The notes below the pieces were generated by a model. That model was not told the DNA's origin. It worked only from the letters and a program-made list of their open reading frames with translations, and made no database searches. This document shows, piece by piece, positions 50,342 through 59,253 of a DNA stretch of 64,000 nt (positions within the stretch are counted from its first letter, which is position 1; every line of letters starts with the position of its first letter). The stretch comes from an uncultured Bacteroides sp. (GTDB lineage: Bacteria; Bacteroidota; Bacteroidia; Bacteroidales; Bacteroidaceae). Where the stretch lies: contig CABUKU010000001.1 of the NCBI GenBank assembly GCA_902492205.1, positions 372,001 through 436,000 of the forward strand, read 5' to 3'. A program made the translations under genes and the position numbers.

Positions 50342-52381
50342 TTATTTCACTTCACTTCCCGGCTTCACTTCTTTGCCCGGCATGATAACTGCGAGACTGC
50401 CGTCGTTGTTTTCGGCAGAAAGAATCATACCCTCCGATACAATACCTTTCAGTTTGCGGGGAGCAAGATTGGCAATGAAGCAAACTTGCTTGCCTACCAG
50501 TTCTTCGGGTTTGTAATGTTGGGCGATGCCCGATACAATAGTGCGGTTCTCCAGTCCGTCGGCAATCTTAAATTGAAGCAATTTGTCTGCTTTCGGCACT
50601 TTGGTGCATTCAAGAATGGTTCCTACGCGAATGTCTAACTTCATGAAATCATCGAACTCGATGTTTTCGCGCACCGGTTTGGCTTTGTAGTTTGCTTCTT
50701 CGTTTGCTTTCTTCGTGTCGAGCAATTTCTGTACCTGTGCTTCTATCACATCGTCTTCAATCTTCTCAAAAAGAAGTTCCGGCTTGTTCAGCACATGACC
50801 TGCTTCCAGCAAATCGGTATGTCCCAGTTCTGCCCAGTCGAAGTCGTTCATGTTCAGCATCTTTCTCAACTTATCTGCACTGAATGGCAGGAACGGTTCG
50901 AAAGCAATGGCAAGGTTGGCAACAAGTTGAAGGCTTATGTTCAGGATAGTAGCCACACGCTCCATATCTGTCTTGGCAAGTTTCCACGGCTCGGTGTCGG
51001 CAAGATATTTGTTACCGATGCGGGCAAGGTTCATTGCTTCTTTCTGAGCTTCACGGAATTTGAAATTATCGAGCAGTTTCTCTACTTCATCCTTCACATT
51101 GGCAAAGTCTTGAAGCGTTTGCTTGTCATAATCCGTCAAATTGCCCTGAGCAGGCACTTTCCCATCGAAATACTTCTGAGTGAGAACCATTGCACGGTTC
51201 ACGAAGTTTCCGAAGATAGCTACCAACTCGTTATTGTTGCGTGCTTGGAAGTCTTTCCAAGTAAAATCGTTATCTTTAGTTTCGGGTGCATTGGCTGTGA
51301 GCACATAGCGGAGCACATCCTGCTTGCCCGGGAAGTCAACGAGATATTCGTGCAACCACACTGCCCAGTTGCGTGAGGTGGAAATCTTATCGCCTTCAAG
51401 GTTCAGGAACTCGTTGCTCGGCACGTTGTCCGGGAGAATGTAGCTTCCTTCTGCTTTCAGCATGGCAGGGAACACGATGCAATGGAACACGATATTATCC
51501 TTTCCGATGAAGTGTACCAAGCGGGTGTCTTTATCCTTCCACCAAGTTTCCCAAGAATCGGGGAGAAGCTCTTTGGTATTGGAAATGTATCCGATAGGAG
51601 CATCAAACCATACATAAAGCACTTTGCCCTCTGCACCTTCTACCGGCACGGGGATACCCCAATCGAGGTCGCGGCTCACGGCACGTGGCTGCAAGCCCAT
51701 GTCCAGCCATGATTTGCATTGTCCGTATACGTTGGGACGCCATTCTTTGTGGTCTTCCAATATCCATTGACGCAACCATCCTTCGTGCTTGTCGAGTGGC
51801 AGATACCAGTGTTTCGTTTCACGCATTACAGGTTTGCTTCCGCTGATAGCCGATTTCGGGTTGATTAAATCCGTAGCGCTTAGCGATGTTCCGCATGCTT
51901 CGCACTGGTCGCCATAAGCGTTCAGGTTGTGGCAGTGGGGACATTCGCCGGTAATGTAACGGTCGGCAAGGAATTGCTTGGCTTCTTCGTCATAATATTG
52001 TTCGGAAGTTTGTTCGATGAACTCGCCTTTGTCATACAACTTCTTGAAGAAGCTTGAAGCCATTTCGTGATGAGTCTTCGATGAAGTGCGCGAATAAATA
52101 TCGAATGAAATACCAAACTCTTTGAATGATTCTTTTATGATTTTGTGGTATCTGTCCACCACATCCTGCGGAGTGATTCCTTCCTTCTTGGCACGGATGG
52201 TAATAGGCACACCGTGTTCGTCAGAGCCTCCGATGAACAACACGTCTTCTTTTTTCAGACGAAGATAGCGGACATAGATGTCAGCCGGAACATATACTCC
52301 GGCAAGGTGACCGATGTGAACAGGACCGTTTGCATAAGGCAATGCCGAGGTCACAGTGGTTCTTTTAAATTTCTTTTCCAT
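50342..52381 (-). CDS. metG: Methionyl-tRNA synthetase
   Basis: The start at 52381 gives 679 residues. The class I catalytic core has PYANGPVHIGHLAG (HIGH) near the N-terminus, a zinc-knuckle region (GECPHCHNLNAYGDQCEACG) and GDKISTSRNWAVW, a KMSKS-loop variant KISTS. An anticodon-binding helical domain follows, and a C-terminal tRNA-binding OB domain (about 575-679, FMKLDIRVGTILECTKVPKADKLLQF) allows dimers. It heads the glycan operon in this orientation. The longer frame to 52420 lacks support because it overlaps the -7 box at 52418-52425. Confidence 0.97.
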   Translation of the reverse strand: MEKKFKRTTVTSALPYANGPVHIGHLAGVYVPADIYVRYLRLKKEDVLFIGGSDEHGVPITIRAKKEGITPQDVVDRYHKIIKESFKEFGISFDIYSRTSSKTHHEMASSFFKKLYDKGEFIEQTSEQYYDEEAKQFLADRYITGECPHCHNLNAYGDQCEACGTSLSATDLINPKSAISGSKPVMRETKHWYLPLDKHEGWLRQWILEDHKEWRPNVYGQCKSWLDMGLQPRAVSRDLDWGIPVPVEGAEGKVLYVWFDAPIGYISNTKELLPDSWETWWKDKDTRLVHFIGKDNIVFHCIVFPAMLKAEGSYILPDNVPSNEFLNLEGDKISTSRNWAVWLHEYLVDFPGKQDVLRYVLTANAPETKDNDFTWKDFQARNNNELVAIFGNFVNRAMVLTQKYFDGKVPAQGNLTDYDKQTLQDFANVKDEVEKLLDNFKFREAQKEAMNLARIGNKYLADTEPWKLAKTDMERVATILNISLQLVANLAIAFEPFLPFSADKLRKMLNMNDFDWAELGHTDLLEAGHVLNKPELLFEKIEDDVIEAQVQKLLDTKKANEEANYKAKPVRENIEFDDFMKLDIRVGTILECTKVPKADKLLQFKIADGLENRTIVSGIAQHYKPEELVGKQVCFIANLAPRKLKGIVSEGMILSAENNDGSLAVIMPGKEVKPGSEVK

Positions 52382-52417
52382 ATATATAGTGATTGTTTTC
52401 CAAATAGTTTCGGTGTG

Positions 52418-52425
52418 CAAAGATA
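52418..52425 (-). promoter_or_regulatory. -7 box of the metG operon
   Basis: The complement reads TATCTTTG, an exact match, 37 bp upstream of the metG ATG. Confidence 0.6.
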
Positions 52426-52520
52426 ATGATTTTGAAAGAATAATGAGAACTTAGTCCTATAAATGGGACTAATTAGTCGATTATTACTTGATAGTTAGTT
52501 GAAACGAAGGCGGTAACTAT

Positions 52521-52608
52521 ATGTTTCATTGCAGTGGAACAAGCGTTTCTCTGCAGTGGAATATGCGTTTCACTGCAGAGAAACATACATTCCACTGCAG
52601 TGGAATAC
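52521..52608. repeat. Tandem palindromic array E: four units, 22-bp period
   Basis: Four 22-bp units start at 52521, 52543, 52565 and 52587. Each is centred on CTGCAG or TTGCAG with arms drawn from TTTCAC, TTTCTC and TTCCAC. The last unit holds the perfect 18-bp palindrome ATTCCACTGCAGTGGAAT. As in array C, arm words are shuffled between units. Confidence 0.85.
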
Positions 52609-52725
52609 TTAATTAGTACGTTCGAAAGGCATAATTCTTATCTTGTAATCAACTAATTGTTCCTATTAAATACTTTTAATCTACAATAATGATGATATAT
52701 AACATACTTTCTTGTTTTTTTGTCG

Positions 52726-52733
52726 TACCTTTG
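52726..52733 (+). promoter_or_regulatory. -7 box of typA
   Basis: TACCTTTG matches the consensus, 19 bp before the ATG, implying a very short leader. No TTTG is found at -33. Confidence 0.6.
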
Positions 52734-52752
52734 TGCCCAAATTACATGAGGT

Positions 52753-54552
52753 ATGCAAAATATTAGAAACATTGCTATTATAGCGCACGTAGACCACGGA
52801 AAAACTACGTTAGTTGACAAGATGCTTTTAGCCGGACACCTGTTCCGCGACAATCAAAACAATGGTGAATTAATCCTTGATAACAATGACCTTGAACGTG
52901 AGCGAGGAATAACGATTCTTTCGAAGAACGTTTCAATCAATTATAACGGTACTAAAATTAATATCATTGATACTCCGGGACACGCCGACTTCGGTGGTGA
53001 GGTGGAACGTGTGTTGAACATGGCAGACGGATGTATCCTGTTGGTCGATGCTTTTGAAGGTCCGATGCCTCAAACCCGTTTCGTTCTTCAGAAAGCGCTT
53101 CAAATCGGATTGAAACCAATCGTGGTTATCAACAAGGTGGATAAACCTAACTGCCGCCCCGAAGAAGTGCATGAAATGGTATTCGACTTGATGTTCAGCC
53201 TGAATGCTACCGAAGACCAGCTCGACTTCCCTGTTGTTTATGGTTCTGCAAAGAATAACTGGATGGGTGAAGACTGGAAAACTCCGACAGACAATATTAC
53301 TTATCTGCTTGATACGATCGTTGAAAACATTCCTGCTCCCGAAGAGAATCTGGGAACTCCGCAGATGTTGATTACTTCTTTGGATTACTCGTCTTACACG
53401 GGACGTATTGCAGTGGGACGTGTTCACCGCGGTACTTTGAAAGAGGGAATGAACGTAACTCTTTCACGTCGTGACGGTTCGCAGGTAAAACAAAAGATTA
53501 AAGAACTTCATGTATTCGAAGGGCTTGGAAGAAAGAAAACCGACAGTGTGTCATCCGGTGACATCTGTGCATTGGTGGGTATCGATGGATTTGAGATTGG
53601 AGATACTATCTGCGACTTCGAAAACCCGGAACCACTTGCTCCGATTGCTATCGACGAGCCGACAATGAGCATGGTATTTGCCATTAACGATTCGCCGTTC
53701 TTCGGTAAGGAAGGTAAGTTTGTTACTTCACGCCACATCAATGACCGTTTGGTGAAAGAGTTGGATAAGAACCTTGCACTGCGCGTTATCAAGAGTGAAG
53801 ATTCTGATAAATGGACTGTATTCGGACGTGGTGTGCTTCACTTGTCTGTGTTGATTGAAACCATGCGCCGCGAAGGATACGAATTACAGGTAGGTCAGCC
53901 GCAGGTTATCTTCAAAGAGATAGACGGACAGAAATGTGAGCCTATCGAAGAGTTGACAATCAGTGTGCCCGAAGAATATGCAAGTAAGATTATCGACATG
54001 GTAACCCGCCGTAAAGGTGAAATGGTTTCTATGGAGAGTCAGGGTGAACGTGTGAATATTGAGTTCAATATGCCTTCACGCGGTATCATCGGTCTTCGTA
54101 CCAACGTGCTTACTGCATCTGCCGGAGAAGCTATCATGGCTCACCGCTTTAAAGAATATCAACCGTTTAAAGGTGAAATAGAACGTCGCTTGAATGGCTC
54201 TATCATTGCTATGGAAGGTGGAACTGCCTTTGCTTATGCGATTGACAAGCTGCAAGATCGTGGACGTTTCTTCATTTTTCCACAGGAAGATGTTTATGCT
54301 GGACAGGTAGTGGGTGAACATGCCAAGGATAATGACTTGGTGGTGAATGTTACCAAATCTAAGAAGCTGACTAATATGCGTGCTTCGGGTTCTGATGATA
54401 AGGCAAAGATTATTCCTCCCGTACAGTTCTCATTGGAAGAGGCTCTGGAGTATATCAAGGAAGATGAGTATGTGGAAGTAACTCCGAAGAGCATGCGTAT
54501 GCGTAAGATTATCTTGGATGAAATGGAACGTAAGCGCGCAAACAAGAATTAA
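52753..54552 (+). CDS. typA: Ribosome-associated GTPase TypA/BipA
   Basis: The 599-residue translational GTPase binds ribosomes under stress or cold and helps 50S assembly. The G domain has G1 AHVDHGKTTLVDKML (11-25), G2/G3 RERGITI and DTPGHADFGGEVERVL, and G4 NKVDKP. The EF-G-like domains III and V and the BipA-specific C-terminus (KKLTNMRASGSDDKAKI) follow. The length is typical. It is monocistronic, with its own promoter and terminator. Confidence 0.97.
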   Translation: MQNIRNIAIIAHVDHGKTTLVDKMLLAGHLFRDNQNNGELILDNNDLERERGITILSKNVSINYNGTKINIIDTPGHADFGGEVERVLNMADGCILLVDAFEGPMPQTRFVLQKALQIGLKPIVVINKVDKPNCRPEEVHEMVFDLMFSLNATEDQLDFPVVYGSAKNNWMGEDWKTPTDNITYLLDTIVENIPAPEENLGTPQMLITSLDYSSYTGRIAVGRVHRGTLKEGMNVTLSRRDGSQVKQKIKELHVFEGLGRKKTDSVSSGDICALVGIDGFEIGDTICDFENPEPLAPIAIDEPTMSMVFAINDSPFFGKEGKFVTSRHINDRLVKELDKNLALRVIKSEDSDKWTVFGRGVLHLSVLIETMRREGYELQVGQPQVIFKEIDGQKCEPIEELTISVPEEYASKIIDMVTRRKGEMVSMESQGERVNIEFNMPSRGIIGLRTNVLTASAGEAIMAHRFKEYQPFKGEIERRLNGSIIAMEGGTAFAYAIDKLQDRGRFFIFPQEDVYAGQVVGEHAKDNDLVVNVTKSKKLTNMRASGSDDKAKIIPPVQFSLEEALEYIKEDEYVEVTPKSMRMRKIILDEMERKRANKN

Positions 54553-54584
54553 TGAATAGCTAAATATAGCTTTAGAATAAGAAG

Positions 54585-54627
54585 AAAGCCAACTGATCCG
54601 TAATGGATTTAGTTGGCTTTTGTTTTT
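54585..54627. terminator. Intrinsic terminator of typA
   Basis: AAAGCCAACT (54585-54594) and AGTTGGCTTT (54611-54620) form the stem, with inner ATCC/GGAT pairing and a T-rich tail. It also lies just past the 3' end of the convergent kinase gene. Confidence 0.85.
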
Positions 54628-54629
54628 AT

Positions 54630-57113
54630 CTACATGAATACTACTGTGTTTTTCAGTAGCTCTATGATCTTTGTTTTTAGTGTCTTTATTTGTATTGGCT
54701 TGGTGGTGTATCCGTTGAAGCCGCTTTGAAGGATTCTGGCTTCATCTGATTCAAAGGCAAAGGCAGTGATGGCTATAATAGGTACAGCTGTAGAAATCTC
54801 CCTGATTTTGCAGGTGGCTTCATAACCGTCCATTACCGGCATCTTTATGTCCATAAGGATGAGGTGGGGGCGATACACTTTGTATAGTTGAACTGCTTCT
54901 TCTCCATTCCATGCATGAATTAGGTTATAATCCTTTTTGAGGATGGATTCGCATAGCTTGTAGTTGCTTGCATTATCTTCGGCAATCAGGATAGTCAGTT
55001 TATCCTCTTTATTTACAGTCTCTTTCGGGGCTGAACCGACAGTTCTGTTTGTGAAGTAGTCTTGCCGTTGTGCAGGGGTATACGGTATTGTAAACCAGAA
55101 TGTAGAACCTTTCCCTACTTCCGATTCCACTCCGATCTGTCCGCCTAACTTCTCAATGATAGTGGAGCATATGGTCAGTCCTAATCCTGTTCCTTGCTTC
55201 ATGGTGTCGAGCTTGACAAAGCGGTTGAATATTTGTGCCTGTTGCTCCTTGGGGATTCCTGTTCCGGTGTCGGATACGTAGAAGTATATGGTGTCTTTGT
55301 CCAACAGCCGGTAACCGAATTTAATGCTTCCCTCATTGGTGAACTTCATGGCATTGTTCACAAAGTTGGTGATGACTTGTGTCACCCGGTTCTTGTCGGT
55401 CTTAATGAAACACTCCGGCATATATTCATCGAAGACTATCTCTACATTCTCATTCTGGAAGCGCATTCGGGAAGAACGTTCGATGTCAATCAATACGCTG
55501 TTGATGTTAACGTCGGAGTAGGCAAAGTCGAGTGTTCCTGCTTCTATCTTAGAGAGATCGAGAATGTCGTTAATCAGTTGCAATAACAGGTTGTTGTTAT
55601 CTTCAATGATGTTGTAGTATTCCTGTTCCTCTTCCTTGTCTTCGGTTTCCATAAGCATGTTGGAAAAACCAACAATGGCATTCAACGGAGTGCGTATCTC
55701 GTGACTCATGTTTGCAAGGAAAGCAGATTTCAGGCGGTTGGATTCTTCGGCTCGTGTTTTGGCTTCGAGTAAAGTTGCTTCCGCTTCTTTGTCGCGGGTA
55801 ATATCGAAGTTAATTCCTACAATCTCCCATTCGCCTTTGCTGTTCTTTTCGGCAATTACATTCTTGTGTAACCATTTAGTCTTACCCGAAGGGCATGAAA
55901 CCCGAATGTCGTTGGAATATATTTTATTTCCTCCGTTATCAATGTTTTGCAGGTAGTCTAAAAGTACTTTACGGTCTTCTTCGTATATGTTTTTATAATT
56001 CCCTATTATTTGACTGATCGGAGTATTGTTTTCTTCGCAAAGGTTGTTATACCATTCCCCGGCTGCAAATCCTTCTTGGGTGGACAGGTTGTACTTTGCA
56101 TAACCTATCTTTGAATAGTTTGCTATCACGGAGAACATGTTCTTGAAATCTTGCACTTGGGTATAAATCCGGTCGGTTTCCGTATTATCGGAAATAACGA
56201 ACAGATAGAAATCAAACTCTCCTTGTGCATTGTAAATGCATTTCCCTTTAATAATGATCTTTTTTACAGCCTTTTTGATATGTGTGCCATAGTAATCTCC
56301 TACCTTACTAAAGTCGTAATCAAAATGAAGGTTTATATCTTCTTTGTTACGCAAGCGTTCAAGCAGATGTGGTGAAATAGCAGGATTATCAAAAAGGTTT
56401 TTCCCGATAAATTCGTCTTTATTGTACATCCCGAATATCTCACGGTCTTTCTCATTGTTATCGAGTAAATATCCATCCCTGTCATATATTTCTATTCCTA
56501 CCGGGATGTTGTTATATATACTGTGGAGATAACTGTTTGTAAGTGCCCATTTCCTTCGGTTTACTTTTTCATCTTTCAACTCTTTTTTATGTATAACTTT
56601 GAACATGGGAAGACAATGGGCAATAATGGACAGTGAGTGATATTCCATAGATGTCCATGCTTTCCGGTTTTCTCCGCTGGCATCAAGACCTAACATTCCA
56701 CCAGTTAAATCGCCACTGACTATAGGAACTAAGATGAAAGAAGAAACATTTTGTGCGCAAAGTAACGAACGTTCTGCGAGAGTATCTTCCGGTAACATGC
56801 TGAGATCGTTAACTATAATCGGCTTTCGGGAGCATAGCCGTTGCGTAAACCAAGGAGTATCATCAAGGGAAATATGTTGAATATTTATCATTGCCGGAGT
56901 AATTCCTTCGGCAACTTCTTCGAGAAGGCAACTTTGTTCATGGCGTTCCCAATCGTATTCTACAATGTAAATCCGACTGCCTCCGAATGATTTCATTATA
57001 TTACCTAGCAAATTGCGTATGGATTCAACATCGGGTTTATTTCTTAACGCTTCTATTAATTCCGGCAAAAGCTTTTGTATGTCGGCAATAATACAATCAC
57101 TTTTTTGTTCCAT
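54630..57113 (-). CDS. Cytoplasmic hybrid histidine kinase, GAF-PAS-PAS-HisKA-HATPase-REC
   Basis: The 827-residue protein has a GAF-like sensor (about 25-180), a first PAS (about 195-315), a second PAS/PAC (about 325-450), HisKA with His471 (ANMSHEIRTPLNAIVGF), HATPase with FVNNAMKFT, DTGTGI and GTGLGLTI, and a receiver (about 705-825) with acceptor Asp755 (ILMDIKMPVMDG). There is no signal peptide or membrane segment, so it senses an internal cue, and no DNA-binding domain. Its kinase-receiver core is clearly paralogous to the kinase at 29652-31280. An Hpt protein and final regulator must be elsewhere. Confidence 0.92.
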   Translation of the reverse strand: MEQKSDCIIADIQKLLPELIEALRNKPDVESIRNLLGNIMKSFGGSRIYIVEYDWERHEQSCLLEEVAEGITPAMINIQHISLDDTPWFTQRLCSRKPIIVNDLSMLPEDTLAERSLLCAQNVSSFILVPIVSGDLTGGMLGLDASGENRKAWTSMEYHSLSIIAHCLPMFKVIHKKELKDEKVNRRKWALTNSYLHSIYNNIPVGIEIYDRDGYLLDNNEKDREIFGMYNKDEFIGKNLFDNPAISPHLLERLRNKEDINLHFDYDFSKVGDYYGTHIKKAVKKIIIKGKCIYNAQGEFDFYLFVISDNTETDRIYTQVQDFKNMFSVIANYSKIGYAKYNLSTQEGFAAGEWYNNLCEENNTPISQIIGNYKNIYEEDRKVLLDYLQNIDNGGNKIYSNDIRVSCPSGKTKWLHKNVIAEKNSKGEWEIVGINFDITRDKEAEATLLEAKTRAEESNRLKSAFLANMSHEIRTPLNAIVGFSNMLMETEDKEEEQEYYNIIEDNNNLLLQLINDILDLSKIEAGTLDFAYSDVNINSVLIDIERSSRMRFQNENVEIVFDEYMPECFIKTDKNRVTQVITNFVNNAMKFTNEGSIKFGYRLLDKDTIYFYVSDTGTGIPKEQQAQIFNRFVKLDTMKQGTGLGLTICSTIIEKLGGQIGVESEVGKGSTFWFTIPYTPAQRQDYFTNRTVGSAPKETVNKEDKLTILIAEDNASNYKLCESILKKDYNLIHAWNGEEAVQLYKVYRPHLILMDIKMPVMDGYEATCKIREISTAVPIIAITAFAFESDEARILQSGFNGYTTKPIQIKTLKTKIIELLKNTVVFM

Positions 57114-57164
57114 TATCTATGTTGTTTGTTATAGTATCAGATGTTTGTTTGGGTATGCTTGTTA

Positions 57165-57172
57165 CAAATATA
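57165..57172 (-). promoter_or_regulatory. -7 box of the GAF-PAS hybrid kinase gene
   Basis: The complement reads TATATTTG, 52 bp upstream of the start codon, in the gap after murI. Confidence 0.55.
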
Positions 57173-57219
57173 AGGTTTTTTTATTTGTTCTGGTTCTTAA
57201 CGGATGTATTATTTTACCA

Positions 57220-58068
57220 TTATTCAATGGATATACTTTCTACCGTAACGGGACGACTTAGAAAAACTGAAGCTGATTCTTCGAATTTTCCTTCCGATTC
57301 GGTAGTGAAGAAGCGGCAAGTTCCCATTTTGGTACAACGATCATTCATTTCGGGATGTCGTTTTAAATAGTCTTTCAAACTTTCAGCAACGTATTCTCCT
57401 TGTGAAACAATGGTTATGTCATCGGGCAAGAATCGTTTTATTTTTGGCAATAACAAAGGATAATGTGTACACCCCAATATAATAGTATCTATCTTCTTAT
57501 CTTTGTAAAGTAGATTGTCAATGTGTTGTTTCACAAAATAATCCGCGCCGAGAGTGTGATACTCATTATTCTCCACTAAAGGAACCCACATGGGACATGC
57601 TTCTCCGCTTACTACAATATCGGGAAATAGTTTATGTATTTCCAAGGGATAAGATTCTGATTTAATTGTTCCTGAAGTCGCTAATATTCCCACATGCCTG
57701 CTTTGGGTGATGCTGCCGATGCATTCAACAGTGGGGCGTATCACACCTAAAACTCTGCGGTCTGGGTCCAGGTTGGGAAGATCGTTCATTTGAATGCTTC
57801 TGAGTGCTTTTGCCGAAGCAGTGTTGCAAGCAAGTATAACAAGCTGGCAACCCATTTCAAATAGTTTGACTACTGCTTGGCGGGTGAACTCATAAACAAT
57901 CTCGAATGAGCGGCTTCCATAAGGAGTACGGGCATTGTCTCCCAAGTAAATGTAATCATATTCGGGCATGGCTTGCTGTATTTTGTTAAGAATGGTAAGT
58001 CCGCCATAACCGGAATCGAACACTCCGATAGGTCCCGGTTGCTTTGATAATTGCTGGTTCATAATCAT
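57220..58068 (-). CDS. murI: Glutamate racemase
   Basis: The 282-residue enzyme makes D-glutamate for peptidoglycan. It has FDSGYGGLTI with Asp18, the first catalytic cysteine Cys81 (ILACNTASAKAL), the second Cys200 (ILGCTHYPLLLP) and YLGDNARTPYG. A second in-frame ATG two codons later is also possible. It lies 70 bp after the second ompH, behind a hairpin, so expression may be by partial readthrough from the uppS-bamA operon. Confidence 0.96.
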   Translation of the reverse strand: MIMNQQLSKQPGPIGVFDSGYGGLTILNKIQQAMPEYDYIYLGDNARTPYGSRSFEIVYEFTRQAVVKLFEMGCQLVILACNTASAKALRSIQMNDLPNLDPDRRVLGVIRPTVECIGSITQSRHVGILATSGTIKSESYPLEIHKLFPDIVVSGEACPMWVPLVENNEYHTLGADYFVKQHIDNLLYKDKKIDTIILGCTHYPLLLPKIKRFLPDDITIVSQGEYVAESLKDYLKRHPEMNDRCTKMGTCRFFTTESEGKFEESASVFLSRPVTVESISIE

Positions 58069-58082
58069 TGTCTATAAATGGA

Positions 58083-58111
58083 AAAAGGATGATAATAGTA
58101 TCATCCTTTTA
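58083..58111 (-). terminator. Hairpin between ompH and murI
   Basis: AAAAGGATGATA and TATCATCCTTTT form a perfect stem with a 4-5 nt loop. In the minus direction it is followed by TTTTTCC, so it should end or attenuate the uppS-bamA-ompH transcript ahead of murI. Confidence 0.8.
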
Positions 58112-58138
58112 TTATTTAAATTAGAAGTGTATTCTCCT

Positions 58139-58648
58139 TTATTTAATACCTAACTTTGTTTTAACAGTGGCGTTAATGTTGGTACTCTGAGTTTCGTTAA
58201 CGTAAGGAATACCAGCTCTGTCAAGGTCGAAAACATAGATATATCCGCCTTCACTTCCTACAGTATTGATTGCATCCTGCAACTTCTTGAAGATAGGAGC
58301 AGTCATATCATTCTGAGCCTTGTTAAGTATCTGCTGAACTTCCTGTTGGAACTCTTCACCTCTTTGAGCTAAATCCTGGATTTCTTTTTGTCTTCTTTCA
58401 AGGATATTCTGCGGAAGAGAATCTTGTTGCTGCATCAATTCAGTATATTTCTTCTGAAGTTCTTGTTGAGCTTTCTGGATTTCGTCAGCATACTTTTTCT
58501 GCAAAGCTTCCATGTCTTTCTGAGCTTTTGCATATTCGGGCATGGCTTGAATGATTTCACTTGATCTTACGTGAGCGAATTTTAATGTCTGTGCAAATGC
58601 GCCTACAGGGAGGACGAACATTAATACTAAAGCAATTTTTTTAAGCAT
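58139..58648 (-). CDS. OmpH/Skp-family periplasmic chaperone (second copy)
   Basis: The 169-residue protein has a signal peptide (ends near GAFAQ, residue 20) and a long charged coiled-coil centre (about 38-115: YAKAQKDMEALQKKYADEIQ and following) typical of the jellyfish-like trimeric Skp/OmpH chaperones that carry unfolded outer-membrane proteins to BamA. It is a tandem duplicate of the preceding gene and follows it by 65 bp, in the bamA operon. Confidence 0.93.
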   Translation of the reverse strand: MLKKIALVLMFVLPVGAFAQTLKFAHVRSSEIIQAMPEYAKAQKDMEALQKKYADEIQKAQQELQKKYTELMQQQDSLPQNILERRQKEIQDLAQRGEEFQQEVQQILNKAQNDMTAPIFKKLQDAINTVGSEGGYIYVFDLDRAGIPYVNETQSTNINATVKTKLGIK

Positions 58649-58713
58649 ATGATTCTATAGTTTATTAAATTATTATTCCTTAGTTGCTATGTATGGGGTG
58701 CAAATGTATAAAA

Positions 58714-59229
58714 TTAATTTGAATATCCTAATTTTGAGAGGATTTCATCACTAATATCTATACGCGGTGAAGCAAATATGACACTGTTAGCACTGGATCT
58801 GTCGATAATGGCTGCATATCCTTGCGTTTCGGCTACATTCTTTACAGCATCATATATTTTATCTTGTAGAGGACCTATCAAGTCTCTCTGCATTTTGGAT
58901 AATTCACCGTCCTGACCAAAATATTTACGTCTCAATTCTGCAGCTTCCTTTTCTTTGGCCACAATAGCTTCTTCTTTCTGCATTTTTTGCTGTTCTGATA
59001 GTTTAACAGCTTGTGCCTGATAATCTTTATATAACGTTTCTGCCTGTTTGGCTACAGCTTCTACCTCACTTTGATATTTCTTAGAGGCATCTTCTATTTG
59101 TTTGTTTGCTTTTTCGAATGCAGGAATATTCTTAGCGATGTATTCCATATCAATGAAAGCGAACTTTTGTGCATGAGCCGTGAAAGCAAATGCGAAGAAC
59201 AATACTGATAAAAGAATAGACTTTTTCAT
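58714..59229 (-). CDS. OmpH/Skp-family periplasmic chaperone (first copy)
   Basis: Starting at the ATG at 59229, the 171-residue product has a signal peptide (KKSILLSVLFFAFAFTAHAQ), then FAFIDMEYIAKNIPAFEKA and a Glu/Lys/Gln-rich coiled coil (about 45-110), the Skp/OmpH plan. The longer frame starting at 59253 would put eight residues before the signal peptide and is less likely. It lies 24 bp after bamA, as is usual for OmpH homologues. Confidence 0.93.
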   Translation of the reverse strand: MKKSILLSVLFFAFAFTAHAQKFAFIDMEYIAKNIPAFEKANKQIEDASKKYQSEVEAVAKQAETLYKDYQAQAVKLSEQQKMQKEEAIVAKEKEAAELRRKYFGQDGELSKMQRDLIGPLQDKIYDAVKNVAETQGYAAIIDRSSANSVIFASPRIDISDEILSKLGYSN

Positions 59230-59253
59230 AACGCCCGGTTTTAAATTAAACAA

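Larger units (their letters stand above)
52382..52752. other. Divergent intergenic region with repeat array E
   Basis: This 371-bp gap separates metG and typA. It holds the metG -7 box, a small dyad TTAGTCC/GGACTAA (about 52451-52473), the palindromic array (52521-52608), a featureless A/T-rich stretch (52609-52700) and the typA -7 box. No ORF is credible. Confidence 0.6.

Noticed and set aside
5362..52608. CRISPR arrays
   Set aside because: Units are directly adjacent with a 22-23-bp period, mutually diverged and palindromic. There are no unique spacers and no cas genes.
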